Shown here: piece after piece, positions 1 through 9,847 of the stretch
Position numbering within the stretch: the first letter of the stretch is position 1
Layout: each line of letters begins with the position of its first letter
Origin: Larix kaempferi
Taxonomy: Eukaryota > Streptophyta > Pinopsida > Pinales > Pinaceae
Direction of reading: 5' to 3'
Assembly: GCA_027924585.1 (NCBI GenBank)
Contig: BSBM01001929.1
Location: 1,550,001 to 1,614,000 of the forward strand
DNA: 64,000 nucleotides
Program-made: the position numbers and the translations under genes
The notes under the pieces: model-generated
The model's database searches: none
Seen by the model: the letters and a program-made list of their open reading frames with translations, nothing else
What the model was told of the DNA's origin: nothing

Positions 1-370
1 CAAGGATGGACAAAACAATCAACCTATTTGGAAATCCGAGGGTCAATGAAGTTATGAGTGCTACCAGAATCAATGAGTATGGTAAGAGGGAGCTTCTTGA
101 AGTATCCCATGACCCACGTTGTTTGTGGGGTGGTGACGCCGGTTACAACATAGAAAAAGATCTCGAGCGGTCGTCCTGAGATGGGATGTCAACAGGCGGG
201 TTCTGAATGTCGACCTGATCATCTACTGTATCTGGAGCTTCTTCACCAAGTTCAGAGGCAGGCAGAGAATCCACATCCAAGAGATAGAGCTTTTGGTGAA
301 CACATCTATGTCCATGAGTGAATTTCTCATCACAATTATAACAAAGCCCTTTTTCTCGGCATTCTTGCAT
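1..370 (-). pseudogene. Ty3 gag zinc knuckle and protease fragment
   Basis: Reading on the minus strand, positions 370-143 hold a CCHC-type gag nucleocapsid knuckle of the chromovirus style (GLCYNCDEKF then GHRC), followed by an acidic spacer. At about 78-25 comes the retroviral-type aspartic protease motif LIDSGSTHNF, then an in-frame TAG near position 24. A further stop lies just upstream of the knuckle. The order (knuckle then protease) fits a Ty3 gag-pol reading leftwards out of the window. The frame is broken, so this is a relic. It is the continuation of the capsid fragment at 603-1106. The rest of pol, if present, lies beyond position 1. Confidence 0.8.
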
Positions 371-602
371 CTATGTTTCAGACAAATGCTTGATAGGAGT
401 TGGTCGAGGAGCAGGCGTGATGGGAGGTTGTTGGGAACCCATATTTCTGAAGGGAACAAAGGTGAGTTTGGAGCGTTGTTGAGCTGCGATCTTGTCCTCT
501 TTCCAACTTAGCCAACCCTAGGACTTCCATCATTGTGTCGGGACAGAACATTTTGACCTCTGAGCGGATTTCATCCTTGAGACGACTAATAAAATAACTC
601 CT

Positions 603-1106
603 CTAGAATTCATCAAACAATCCTTTTGTGTGATTTGCCAGTTTCTCAAATTCTATCTGATACTCTCTCACTGTGCCAATTTGGTGAAGTTTAGTGAGTG
701 CTCCTGTGAAGTCATCAAAAGCACTAGGACCAAATCGTTGCAAAAGGAGTTGGCAAAAATCTGTCCAGTTTGGCTCAAGATGAGCTTTGATGTACCAACG
801 GTACCATTGAAGGGATTCCTGTTCCAAATGAAAGGATGCAAGTGGAACTTTTTGGACATCAAAAGTATTATGCAGACTGAAATATTGTTCTGCTCGGTAA
901 ATCCATCCAGTCGGATCAGTACCATTGAAGCAAGGAAAATAAAGCTTCGACCCACGAAAATTGCTGGAAGAAGAGAACCCGGTGGCTGCAAAAGATTCTG
1001 GCTGTTGGTTATTGTTGATGGCTGAATGCTGAAGATGGAAGTTGAGAAATTTTTCATCCAGATCTTGGAGTTTGGTTGAAAAATACATTAGTATATCAAA
1101 AATCAC
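603..1106 (-). pseudogene. Ty3 gag capsid (Retrotrans_gag) fragment
   Basis: This 167-codon open stretch matches the pattern of the plant Ty3 Retrotrans_gag domain: a proline-rich lead-in, then the motif KLYFPCFNGTDPTGWI, a WYRWY segment, and the C-terminal part REYQIEFEKLANHTKG. In the family it forms the capsid of the virus-like particle. The frame runs out before the knuckle at 143-370, and two frame changes separate them, so it is degenerate. No LTR or PBS is visible to its right, so the element is 5'-truncated or its left part has decayed. The lineage looks chromovirus-like, but this is inferred from the knuckle style only. Confidence 0.8.
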
Positions 1107-1398
1107 ATTGTTTGGTTGTCACAATACAAATCCAATTAAGATATAACACTACATATCCATTATATGTAATGTATAATATGTCGAGTCTGAAATATTGTTT
1201 AGAAACATCGCAATGGAATATCATATTCAACTATCTGTTCATGATCATATTCAACTATCCGTTCAAATTTTTCTTCAATGGAACTTCTATTAAGTTTATT
1301 TGATCTACACATACCAAATGATTATATTGGAAGCATATGACATCGGGTTCATAGTCTTGAAAGTAAATATAATTTCACTTTGATGGGTTTATTGGGGA
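1107..1398. other. AT-rich spacer, nothing recognised
   Basis: I see no coding pattern, RNA gene or repeat here. Two near-identical short phrases (tcatattcaactatc / tcatattcaactatcc around 1222-1262) form a small direct duplication. Confidence 0.5.
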
Positions 1399-1685
1399 CA
1401 CTACTACACAAGGAGGGGTATTAAGAAAATATTTGAGACAATATTTGTGTAAATTGTCTCAACTTAAGACAAAAAAAAAATTGTGTATTGTCTTAAATAT
1501 TGTCTTTAAGCGAGTGTGTTAAACTATTGTCTTAAATTTAAGACAATAGTTAAGAAAAAAATTTAAGACAATAGTTTAAGACACTCGCTTAAAGACAATA
1601 TTTAAGACAATACACAATTTTTTTTTGTCTTAAGTTGAGACAATTTATACAAATATTGTCTTAATACCTCCTCTATGTAGTAGTG
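1399..1685. mobile_element. Foldback MITE, near-perfect 287-bp palindrome
   Basis: The left end reads CACTACTACACAAGGAGG and the right end is its inverted complement with a small indel (CCTCCTCTATGTAGTAGTG). Almost the entire element is self-complementary around about 1540: phrases such as ATTGTCTTAAATATTGTC recur in inverted order. No coding capacity. Terminal CACTA-like bases suggest a CACTA-derived or similar MITE, but I could not find a clear target duplication, so superfamily is uncertain. A transcript would form a long hairpin and could feed small-RNA production. A truncated relative lies at about 5860-6069. Confidence 0.8.
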
Positions 1686-1707
1686 ATAGAATGCAAATAT
1701 TTATGAT

Positions 1708-1779
1708 AGGGCACGATGGAATCGAACCAGCAATCTTCTGCATTATAATGCAGATGCTCTACCATTGAGCTAGTACCCT
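1708..1779 (-). tRNA. tRNA-like gene, anticodon uncertain (possible pseudogene)
   Basis: The 72-base minus-strand sequence folds as a cloverleaf. The 7-bp acceptor stem AGGGTAC/GTGCCCT has one G-U pair, the D stem is GCTC/GAGC, and the T arm is GCTGG-TTCGATT-CCATC with one mismatch. Both internal Pol III boxes look intact (A box TAGCTCAATGG, B box GGTTCGATTCC). The anticodon arm is odd: TCTGC/GCAGA encloses eight bases (ATTATAAT), or six bases if one more pair forms. A normal seven-base loop is not available, so the anticodon (TAT or ATA) cannot be assigned. It may be a decayed tRNA, an organelle-derived insert or a tRNA-related SINE head; no SINE body is evident downstream. Confidence 0.55.
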
Positions 1780-2411
1780 ACAACTTCATATAAAAGAAAG
1801 CTTAAATTGCGTTCACCTTAACAAAATTGAATGGGACTTAGATTGCAGGAAAGCATAAAAGTACATAGTTAAGCTATACATAGGGTGAGTGGATAGCAAT
1901 ATTCCAGTCCATGTCCTAGAACTACTAATCTAAGTGGTCCCTCTAATTTGTGTTGATTTCAGGACCTTGGTATTGTAGATCATCATTCTTGTTGCTCTTT
2001 CTGTTAGACATTCCAACTGGCTATCTCGTAATACTTCTTCCTATGCAACAATTTTTTAAAAGGCTATAGACTTAATAGTGGAGAAGGAAGTGTTTTTTTG
2101 CTTCTACTTCCGTTGACTTGCAAACTAGGCAAATCCCATGTTCCCAGATATCCTTTTGCTCTTCCATCTCTTGTTTTGCTAGTTTGTTAACAAGCTTGTG
2201 TGATGAACCTGCAATAATTAATTCATGCAAATACATGAGATATCATAAATAACAGAACTCGGAATCACTTTATATCACAGGCCACTTTGAGGGGGAAACC
2301 TCCTTTGAGCAAGCTCAATACAATTAAATTCACGGTGCCTTCAATGACCTCAACACACACTTATATACTAAGTATATTCCCAATACTATGAGTCAAAACC
2401 ATGGGACATAT
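1780..2411. other. Spacer with one weak exon-like ORF
   Basis: No recognised gene. On the minus strand, after a plausible acceptor (TTATTGCAG at about 2200), a short open frame contains GICLVCKSTEVEAKKHF, a Cys-rich pattern loosely like a LINE zf-RVT tail, ending in TAA near 2082. The match is too weak to name. Confidence 0.3.
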
Positions 2412-2532
2412 AATACTACGGGACGAATTACAAAGCATATGCGTCCAATACTATGGGTCAATACCATGGGCTAATATAAACTGTGGATCAACAAATACTA
2501 CGGGACGACTTACAAATCATATGCGTCCAACA
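2412..2532. repeat. Imperfect direct duplication, offset about 82 bp
   Basis: The phrase ATACTACGGGACGA followed by TTACAAA.CATATGCGTCCAA occurs at about 2413-2448 and again at about 2495-2531. Neighbouring text (ACTATGGGTCAA/ATACCATGGG) is also partly repeated. No coding. Confidence 0.7.
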
Positions 2533-2629
2533 ACAATATACTAACAAAGTAAAGAGAAGGGTTGACATGGGTTCCTAATAGCTTGAGGAACAACTAGATT
2601 TAGGTATAAACTTGTATAAAGATCAAATT

Positions 2630-4141
2630 TTAATATGTTTCTGAATTCACAGAATGATACAAGTTTGCAGCAGAGGGATTATTTGATGTTTTCATATTAG
2701 CCAACACCTCAAAATTTTTCCTGCTAGGCTTTTCCTCAGGGACTCTCTTTCCTTTATTAGCTACTTTGCATTACAAGAACAACATTTTCACAAATTAATA
2801 CTGAACAAATTATGATAATCACTCAATCATAAATATAACATATTTTGAAGCCCAAGGGGTAGCTCAACCAACCAGTTGTGACCAATGTTGGCATTTGACT
2901 AGTTCCATGGCAGTAGCTAACACTAGTCTATGTTGACATGGGATGCCATCCACGGATGCGGGAGCTTAACTTGGGATTCCCAAGGGATTTTCCTTGAAAA
3001 AAAATTAAACATATTTTAACTTCTTAAACATAGATTAGTAACATCCGTCACCTGAGAAGCACTGCTTTGAAATTGGTTCTCTTACTCTGAGAGAAGGAGG
3101 TATATACACGCAGGCCTAAAAAAAGTAAAGAGTAGTCTTAGATAAAGATAGAAAAAGTTCCAATCCTTAAAAACATTTAGAAATCATTGGGTATGAAGGA
3201 TATAAATTAAAATCTAAACAATAATCAAATGCAAAATGCTTTTGTCCAAATAAATAGACCTGGAAAAATGGATGCTTGAGTGATTTAGTTGCAGTTGGCC
3301 TCTTGGTTGGATCTCATGCACAAAGTGACTGCAAAATTCCATGATATAACCTCAACATCAAATATTTGATAAAACATAATGTCATATAAACTAAAATATG
3401 AAATGAAAGTAGAAACAACTTACAGCCATGAGATTGATGGCTTCAACACTTGCAGAGGGTATCAAGGTCGAAAGATGAGTGGAAATAAACTATGCCATCA
3501 AAAATCAAATAACTTAGCATGTAGACTACGATATAGTTAATTTTAGATATGAATATCAACGCAAGCACAAAATTTAATTGAAAATTTCAAGACACCATAC
3601 TTTGATGGAAATCCAAAGAAATTATACCAGGGAAAATTAGAACACTTCAAAAATCAGTGGACAAATTTTCAAAGTAAAATTTTTTTATTCTAGACCTGAG
3701 GAAATTGATACTGCATAGAAGTTGCAAGCCTTAATCCTTCAGACCATGTCTAGTGATTAGGACTCCCAATTACACTACATATTTTGTATATTTCATCTAC
3801 TTCACTGCACCAATTACAAAAAGAACAAATCAGTGCAAGTGATCATTGCATTGCAAATATCCTTAAGTGTGCTCCCAAGAAACCAATAGTATTTGAAAAG
3901 CCACATTAGTCATTACAAGCAAAAGTATCAAATTATTCTACCTAGAGCCTGCAAAAAGAGGACGAAGGGTAAAAATTTCTTCCATGATAGCACCCTTTTC
4001 CCACATATCTGTCATAAAATAAAATGCAGACAATTAGTTTGCAAGGAGAAAACTACAAATTTGTGCCTCTCCATTCACAATACCAACCTACAGCAGCGCC
4101 ATAGGAAGATGACTGGAGCAGAAACTTCAGGAGCACGGTAC
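2630..4141 (-). pseudogene. MHK/CDKF-like serine/threonine kinase gene fragment (7 exons)
   Basis: Seven exon-like blocks with GT/AG borders and matching phases read on the minus strand. E1 is 4141-4088 (YRAPEV, then QSSSYGAAV after a one-base frameshift). E2 is 4008-3942 (DMWEKGAIMEEIFTLRPLF). E3 is 3804-3696 (EVDEIYKICSVIGSPN, stop, then EGLRLA and QYQFPQ). E4 is 3489-3424 (LSTLIPSASVEAINLM). E5 is 3328-3260 (SLCA, TGA in place of the usual Trp, then DPTKRPTATKSLKHPFFQ). E6 is 3115-3052 (VYIPPSLR). E7 is 2760-2630 (SRKNFEVL...) and ends in TAA. These cover kinase subdomains VIII-XI and the tail of the plant MAK-homologous/CDKF4 family (CMGC kinases). The N-lobe and catalytic loop are absent upstream. 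Two in-frame stops and the frameshift make it a pseudogene. Retained introns mean it is a DNA-level duplicate, not a retrocopy. E7 is supported mainly by phase. Confidence 0.8.
2845..3000 (+). repeat. Possible tRNA-derived SINE-like insert in kinase intron
   Basis: The text GGGGTAGCTCAACC resembles a Pol III A box, and the segment ends in an A-rich tail (TTGAAAAAAAAATT) near 3000. A convincing B box was not found, so this is a weak call. Confidence 0.25.
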
Positions 4142-5859
4142 CTGCCATGGAGAATCATAAATAAGAAACAACACTTATATATGAAATTGTAAATTGATTA
4201 ATCGACCCAGGGTCGAGCCCGTTTCACTATACAAATATACAGTTACACATTGCAACGAACAATATATATATATATATATATTCAACCAAGCTATTGATCA
4301 AACCATCTTTAAAACACTTGATAACTTTAGAAGTCTAAAAAATCTAGGATTTTAACTTCCATTATATTGGAATTTCACGATGTTTTTTTTTAGAAATCCT
4401 AATTTTGTGCCGTCATTTGGAATTTTAAAAATTATTTCAAACTTTTTGCCTTGGAAAGTGCACACAAAAACCTTTCTGAAATAGTTCAACCTCAAAAATC
4501 GTTGAAATCATCATAAATTTAAACTAAGCTATAACTTTATATCCAACAATGTATCTCCATCCCAAACAACATTTAATATTATGCTGCAAAGTCAATAATA
4601 CGCTATCGAAACAACATTTAATATTATGTTGCCGATGCAATAATGTTCCATTGATGAATTTGCTTTCCTGTATTCGTGTTCTGTCAGTAGAGGGAGTCAT
4701 GAGGAGTGGAGATCAAGGCCATCGTTCTCTATGATTTCAGGGCATAGTTAGATTAAGGATACATATATATGGCCGAAAGGCCCAACCTGAAACTTATAAT
4801 GAAAACTATGGAAAACAATTCTATATTTTCAAACATAAACTGTATCAGGTCGAAAGCCTCAACTTAAACACTTAAATGATATATATATCAATGCAAATAC
4901 AGCTAGTCTCACGACTTGAATGGATTCGAACTTGGGCTAAAGACGGCTTCAAATAAATAATACCCAAATATATATGATCATAAATCAAACAAATAGGTGC
5001 AAGGGTCAAATCATGGCATTTACCCTCCCTATTCATTAAACATTATAACAAATAAACATGAAATCATCTAGCAATGCTCGAGATCAGGATTGGGATTAAA
5101 TCCATGACTAATCACTCAGAACGATACAAGGAATTAACATAATCAACATATATAAGATGATAATACATTGTTCTCATGCGAAGGGTTTCAAAACCCAGAT
5201 TCTTTAAAACATTTACAAGATCTTGTCAAAGGCATTGTTCATCCTATTTGTTAACCAAATCCACAAGCCTAGATTTACTAGTTTTCGTAACCATGTCAAA
5301 GGAAGGTCGGAGGGCTATCTTACCTGATGCCTTACGCTTCATTCCTTTGGAATCCATGGTGTAAAATCTTTGAACCTTAACCCTACAAGACAATTATGAT
5401 AACCAAGTGTGATTAGTACTATAAGTACAATGACAAGAATCCCTATAACAATACAATGTCAAAACCATAATGCACATAAAACTCACAGTGTAAGATTACC
5501 AGGGTTAGGACGTAAGCATGTTGCGTAGCCTTCCAATCTCCAACAAAGAGTTGATCCTCTTATGCATGTGAAAACCATCAAGTAAGAGAAACGGGTTCGA
5601 CGCTTTCAAGCCACCTGATAACATATTCAGGCATGCATGATAGCCTCATGGGAGAACACTTCAGATTTACTATCAGAGGAAACCATTAACATCAAGCTGA
5701 AACAGAGCTCTCAGCTCACGTAACGAAGGGGTAGAGCCCGTCTTCCCTCGACAAACCTCCTCCACATTGACTCTGGCAATCCTTTCGGCCACACCATTCA
5801 TTTTCCCTCCATAAAATTTGTTTCCTTATAAAAAAATAGTATCTTTCAAAAAAGCAATA
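4142..5859. other. Gene-poor spacer with (TA)n tract
   Basis: No gene can be supported. A (TA)n microsatellite lies at about 4260-4281. On the minus strand a 34-base open piece, ATG at 5357 then a donor-like CAG/GTAAGA at 5324, encodes MDSKGMKRKAS. No partner exon was identified, so it is not called as a gene. Confidence 0.45.
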
Positions 5860-6069
5860 TTAAGAAGAAATGTTACTATCGTCTTAAAATATTGTTTTAA
5901 GCATTCCTAAAATATATTTAAGACAAATTCTATTTTTTTCTTAAAAATCGTCTTAAACATTGTCTTAAAAAATCCCCAAATATATAAAAGCAATCTAAAC
6001 TAAAATTTAAGACAAAATGCTAATTTTGTCTTAAAAAAATGTCTTAAAAAGCCTCTCCTTGTAGTAGTG
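5860..6069. mobile_element. Truncated relative of the 1399-1685 foldback MITE
   Basis: The right end CTCCTTGTAGTAGTG (6055-6069) matches the terminal inverted repeat of the element at 1399-1685, and the interior has the same ATTGTCTTAAA / TTTAAGACAA repeats in inverted arrangement. The left terminal repeat is not visible, so the start is approximate. Confidence 0.65.
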
Positions 6070-6273
6070 GGAAACATAACCTTTTAATATAATGGATCCT
6101 CTCTCATACATAAATCCTTTTTATTATAGTCCTTTAATAACTTCATCTTCCTCTTAGTGCATCGCATCAAATAATATTTCACTTTTTATTTGTTGTCTAT
6201 GGGTGCAATCGCTGCAAAGACATCTCCTAGAGTCAAGGCCATTTTTAAAATGCATTTTCGATATAGAAAAATA

Positions 6274-6274
<1 letters not shown>

Positions 6275-6366
<92 letters not shown>
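6275..6366. repeat. Compound microsatellite (CT)n(AT)n(GATA)n
   Basis: Three simple repeats abut: CT from about 6275 to 6306, AT to about 6328, and GATA from 6329 to 6366. Confidence 0.95.
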
Positions 6367-6367
<1 letters not shown>

Positions 6368-6808
6368 GAACAATGTTTAATTATCATTTTTTGCATTTGT
6401 GTATTACCTTCTCTAACAAGATAAGAGATTCTATTTCCATCAATTGATACTACAATGTCCTATGTTTCTAACTCCTCTAAGCTTGCGAGTGGAATTTTCC
6501 CCTTTGGATTAATTTTTGTATGTTTCCAAGGTTTAAGATAGTTGTCCATTATGTTTTTGCAAACCTATGTAGATTCAGTGTTTTCTATGCAATTTGGACA
6601 AAAGCATGATTGCTTTATACTATCAAATGAAAACACATTTTGGAAGGATTTTGTTTTAGTTGAGTGCAAATCTCTACTCCCATGTATGGTGCTAGTTTCA
6701 TATGGGATTCATTTATCTACATATTGGATTCCAATAAGACAATAAAACCTATGATAACAATTTGGGAAGGAAAATTTTTAATTAAGGCTTTCACAGGTTG
6801 CAGTTATC
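6367..6808. other. Unassigned AT-rich spacer
   Basis: A 67-codon plus-strand frame at 6542-6745 shows no recognisable domain. Nothing else is supported. Confidence 0.4.
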
Positions 6809-6843
6809 TTCAAAGGGGATTGGATACATGTGTAGAGTTTTAG

Positions 6844-6890
6844 TTCTCGACACGTTTCGGACTCCATAGTTGAGTCCATCTTCAGGAGAT
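6844..6890 (-). ncRNA. Hammerhead-ribozyme-like motif, left arm
   Basis: This is the inverted copy on the minus strand: CTGAAGA (6885-6879), the same stem II with the extra U, GAAAC (6858-6854), then GTGTC (6853-6849) giving a canonical GUC triplet, and GAGAA (6848-6844). GAGA pairs with the preceding TCTC for four base pairs. The AC/GT stem III pairs are intact here, unlike in the right arm. Confidence 0.45.
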
Positions 6891-6895
6891 ATGTT

Positions 6896-6942
6896 TTCTC
6901 CTGAAGATGGACTCAACTATGGAGTCCGAAACGCATCGAGAA
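6896..6942 (+). ncRNA. Hammerhead-ribozyme-like motif, right arm
   Basis: In order: TTCTC (6896-6900), core CTGAAGA fitting CUGANGA (6901-6907), stem II GGACTC/GAGTCC around a seven-base loop (6909-6927), GAAAC (6928-6932), a very short stem III region, a cleavage-type triplet ATC (6935-6937), then GAGAA (6938-6942). GAGAA pairs with the initial TTCTC as stem I. This is the type I layout with minimal stem III seen in some retroelement hammerheads. One extra U at 6908 between the core and stem II departs from consensus, so activity is doubtful. Confidence 0.45.
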
Positions 6943-6977
6943 CTAAAACTCTACACAGGTATCCAATCCCCTTTGAA

Positions 6978-7276
6978 GAAAATTTTTAATGTTAGTGTAC
7001 ATGTCAAAGACTGATTTAAGACTTATAAATATTATTTTTTAAAATTTAAAATTAATAAAAATTTCAAGAACAAAATATGTACATACCTACACACATGTTT
7101 TGATTGTTGATTGTATTCATGGATTAGATTGAATGACACCAGTTAACAAATTGAGCAATTGATTGAAATCGATTGAAGTAATGGTTCATTTTCCACCTTC
7201 GAAGTGTTCATTTTACACATGCTCTTGCGTTGTCGTGCTCTCCTTTTCCATGGATAGTCTCAAAGAAATTCCAACA
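6978..7276. other. Unassigned spacer
   Basis: AT-rich, with no supported feature. Confidence 0.4.
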
Positions 7277-7762
7277 TTATCTAATGCTCAAAGTTCTATC
7301 AAGTCGACATAACCAAAATAATGATCGTGAAGATTTAAATTGTCTTGCAAATCCATTTGACCATATCCAATGTTCTTTGAATACATCTTTACATTTTTTC
7401 AGTGACTCATAGAAAACGTTGCCAATATAATGTTGTACAAAATGTGTATCATGTGTACTATCATCACTAGTATACAAGTGATATTATTTGATCAGATATC
7501 GATTGTCATTCATTATTTCTATCACATCAATATTTTCTTGAGGATGTCTATATAGAACATGTACAAATATAGAAACATGGTCACAATGATAGTATTCACT
7601 TTGTATCTCTTTTTGTGTAGAAAATGTGTAGTTTTCAACAAAATCAACCACAGACAAAATTGTTCGTAGTTGAAAAACATCACAAGTCTGTCTATTTGAA
7701 ATATAGATCTTGCCATTGTGCTCTATGCGAGTTCTTGGTGTATTTATAAATTTATTTTTCAA
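7277..7762 (-). pseudogene. Degenerate transposase-like fragment (weak)
   Basis: Two minus-strand frames (7762-7484 and 7477-7277) join across one stop. The second contains WSNGFARQFKSSRSLFWLCRLD. I associate this weakly with the DG..QFKS-type segment in uncharacterised eukaryotic DNA-transposon proteins. No catalytic triad can be traced. It lies just left of a CACTAGTACAAAA end at 7849 and could be part of the same DNA transposon. Family assignment is not secure. Confidence 0.3.
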
Positions 7763-7848
7763 TTTTCTTCAAAACAACTGTCACACATATTTTATCGTCT
7801 CGCAAATCAATTCTTTTGGAAAGAGCATACATAGAACTTGTAGCATTT

Positions 7849-8150
7849 CACTAGTACAAAATGAGAGATAAGTGACTAGGCGACTAAAAAAGTTAGTCAC
7901 CATAGTTTTTTCAAGGGATAAACGACTAAAATTGAGCAATTTTAAAGAAGCCAACAAAAACGACTAAGATAAACGACTAATTTAGTCACAAGATAAAATA
8001 TATGACTAGATAACAAGTGACTAAAATCAAAATGACTAACATAAATGACTAATTTAGTCACAAGATTATAAATATGACTAGCTAACACCTATTAATGTGA
8101 ATTAGTCGTTTATGTTAGTCATTTTTAGTTGTCACACTGACAATGGAAAA
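7849..8150. mobile_element. MITE-like element with TAGTC-rich inverted repeats
   Basis: It starts with CACTAGTACAAAA, typical of plant CACTA-related MITE ends, followed by many copies of GACTAA/TTAGTC in both orientations (for example AATTTAGTCACAAGAT twice, at about 7979 and 8051). A matching right terminal repeat was not found, so the right boundary is approximate. Confidence 0.5.
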
Positions 8151-8817
8151 TTAGAATTTTGATAATGAATTTGTACAATATTTTACTAAATTTTAACAAT
8201 GCAGATGGATTTAGAGACCCCAACTGTCACAACAACAATTTTTCGCTAGTCTCCAGCGTCAAACTGCGATGTGCGGCACTGCCCAAGAACGACTTGAGGG
8301 CTTGTCCAACTCAAATGTTGCACCGACAGACTACACCTAACCTGCAGAACTCTTTTAACTTAACACTTATGACCTGTTTACTTGTTTAACTTATTAACAT
8401 GTTCCTACTAGCATCTACACTTTGCCAATTTTACACATGCATGTAACATCAAGTAAATAACACATACAAGTATAAGTTTGGGTTTCCAAACCGGCGAACC
8501 CTCGTATGCCTTTGTATAAGTAAAACTGTTTACAATCAATGGAGTTTCCACAAACCGACATAGCTTCGACGTGCGCCCAACCAACTAACATGCCATACAT
8601 AGAAATACAAAAATAAAAAGATGGAGAGTTTCCCCCTCCTTGGGCGTCCCAACTCTCAATACTGCTGACCACCTACGATTCCCGCGAATGTTGCAACTGA
8701 ACTGTCTCTGGGAAAACTCTTCAAGTGTTGGAGAACCTAATCACCTGTACTCTGATCTGCAACCCTGCTGCAACTACAGATCTTGTTTAAGATGATTCAA
8801 ATCTATCCCTAGCTGCA
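8151..8817. other. Unassigned region
   Basis: No domain recognised on either strand. The 85-codon minus frame at 8415-8672 has no known motif. Confidence 0.4.
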
Positions 8818-8908
8818 GGTATTGTTTCTCTTCAATGGAACTTGCTTGAAAGTATTAACCATAGACACATATCTTCAATGTAATTTTCTTCAAAGGATTG
8901 GCCGTAGC
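8818..8908 (+). repeat. Degenerate TTCAATGGAA repeats, left flank of element A
   Basis: Phrases of the type CTTCAATGGAA...CCATAGA and TTCAAAGGATTGGCCGTAGC recur here and again at 35520-35870, on the other side of element A. Element A therefore inserted into a pre-existing array. The last five bases (GTAGC, 8904-8908) pair as a one-mismatch target duplication with CTAGC at 35403-35407. Confidence 0.65.
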
Positions 8909-9847
8909 TGTATTGGAGAAAACTCACTATGGCTTGGGAATACCACAACAGATAGATGACTACCAGAAATCTACTCAATTCTCAAAACAATGCTATTATA
9001 AATGACAATGTTAAAATAATGGAGAAATGTAACCAACCTCGATCCAATGTTTGATGTAGATCCCCATTGGAGATTTCAATCCGTGCACATCCAAGCACTT
9101 GTAATCTACAAATTAGTCTTGACAACCAATATCTAACAAGTACATGTGATATATAAATGACATTAACATTATCAATAACAATGGTCCATAATATCATAAG
9201 CAAATGTAACCCAATGTATAATAAATGACATTCACACCATGAATGGACGAGAATATGAGTATTTCTATTAATGAACAAGAAGAAGTACAAAGTGATACGA
9301 CCTATTTCCGATAACCAATCTGAACCAAGATCTAGATCAATCCACTTGTGCCTCCACCACTTCAATCCTCCATAAAGGCAAACTCAAACTAGCAAGGAGT
9401 TTGGAAGGTGAACATAACTGGTTCACAACTACAAGGATCAATGAGTGCAGACTCAAGATAGGGCAAAAATCCACTAGAGTGCCTTTACTATTCTCTTCTT
9501 CCTCCCATCCATAAGCCATATGTGCTCAATATATAGTCCTCTCAAAGGTAGGTGAAAGGACTCATCGAGACGTTACTTGGGAAGATGGAGACCCAAAGGT
9601 CACCCAATGACCGCTTTTTGGGAGTAAAAAGTAATAAAATAGTGGTTTTTAGCATTTTACTTGATACCCGCGGGCTATAGGGATGCAAATCATGGGTACG
9701 CATGCTATAGTGATGCAACATGTGAGTAGGAAAAAAAATAGGATAAACTGGTATCACTGAAGGATGAAAATGGATCTGAGTCACTGAAATGGATCCTACA
9801 GGCTAAAGAATGTTGATGCTCACAGGGTGGAAGATTTCTGTGTAACA
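8909..9847 (-). repeat. Element A 3' LTR
   Basis: It begins TGTATTGGAGAAAACTC and ends TTTCTGTGTAACA, and aligns base for base with 34464-35402 apart from scattered substitutions. It holds a CCCGCGGGCTATA...GCATGC motif cluster at about 9665-9727. Confidence 0.9.

Larger units (their letters stand above)
6809..6977. repeat. 169-bp foldback (two long inverted arms, 7-base loop)
   Basis: The left arm begins TTCAAAGGGGATTGGATAC and the right arm ends GTATCCAATCCCCTTTGAA. The arms are nearly perfectly complementary, with the turn at about 6890-6896. Each arm contains a hammerhead-like core described separately. There is no coding capacity. It is either a small foldback transposon or an inverted duplication of a ribozyme-bearing repeat. 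Confidence 0.9.

Noticed and set aside
1399-1685. CRISPR-like or regulatory array because of regularly recurring GTCTTAAA words
   Set aside because: The recurrence is inverted, forming one palindrome in a plant genome; a foldback MITE explains it.
5324-5357. Possible first exon MDSKGMKRKAS with donor CAG/GTAAGA
   Set aside because: No downstream exon or homology could be identified, and it does not fit the start of the neighbouring kinase family.
5560-5800. Minus frame reading NGVAERIARVN, reminiscent of the copia integrase NGVAER motif
   Set aside because: No other integrase motif lies on either side in any frame; five or six matching residues are not enough.
6154-6396. 80-codon minus frame with Tyr-Ile and Arg-Glu runs
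   Set aside because: It is the translation of the microsatellite.
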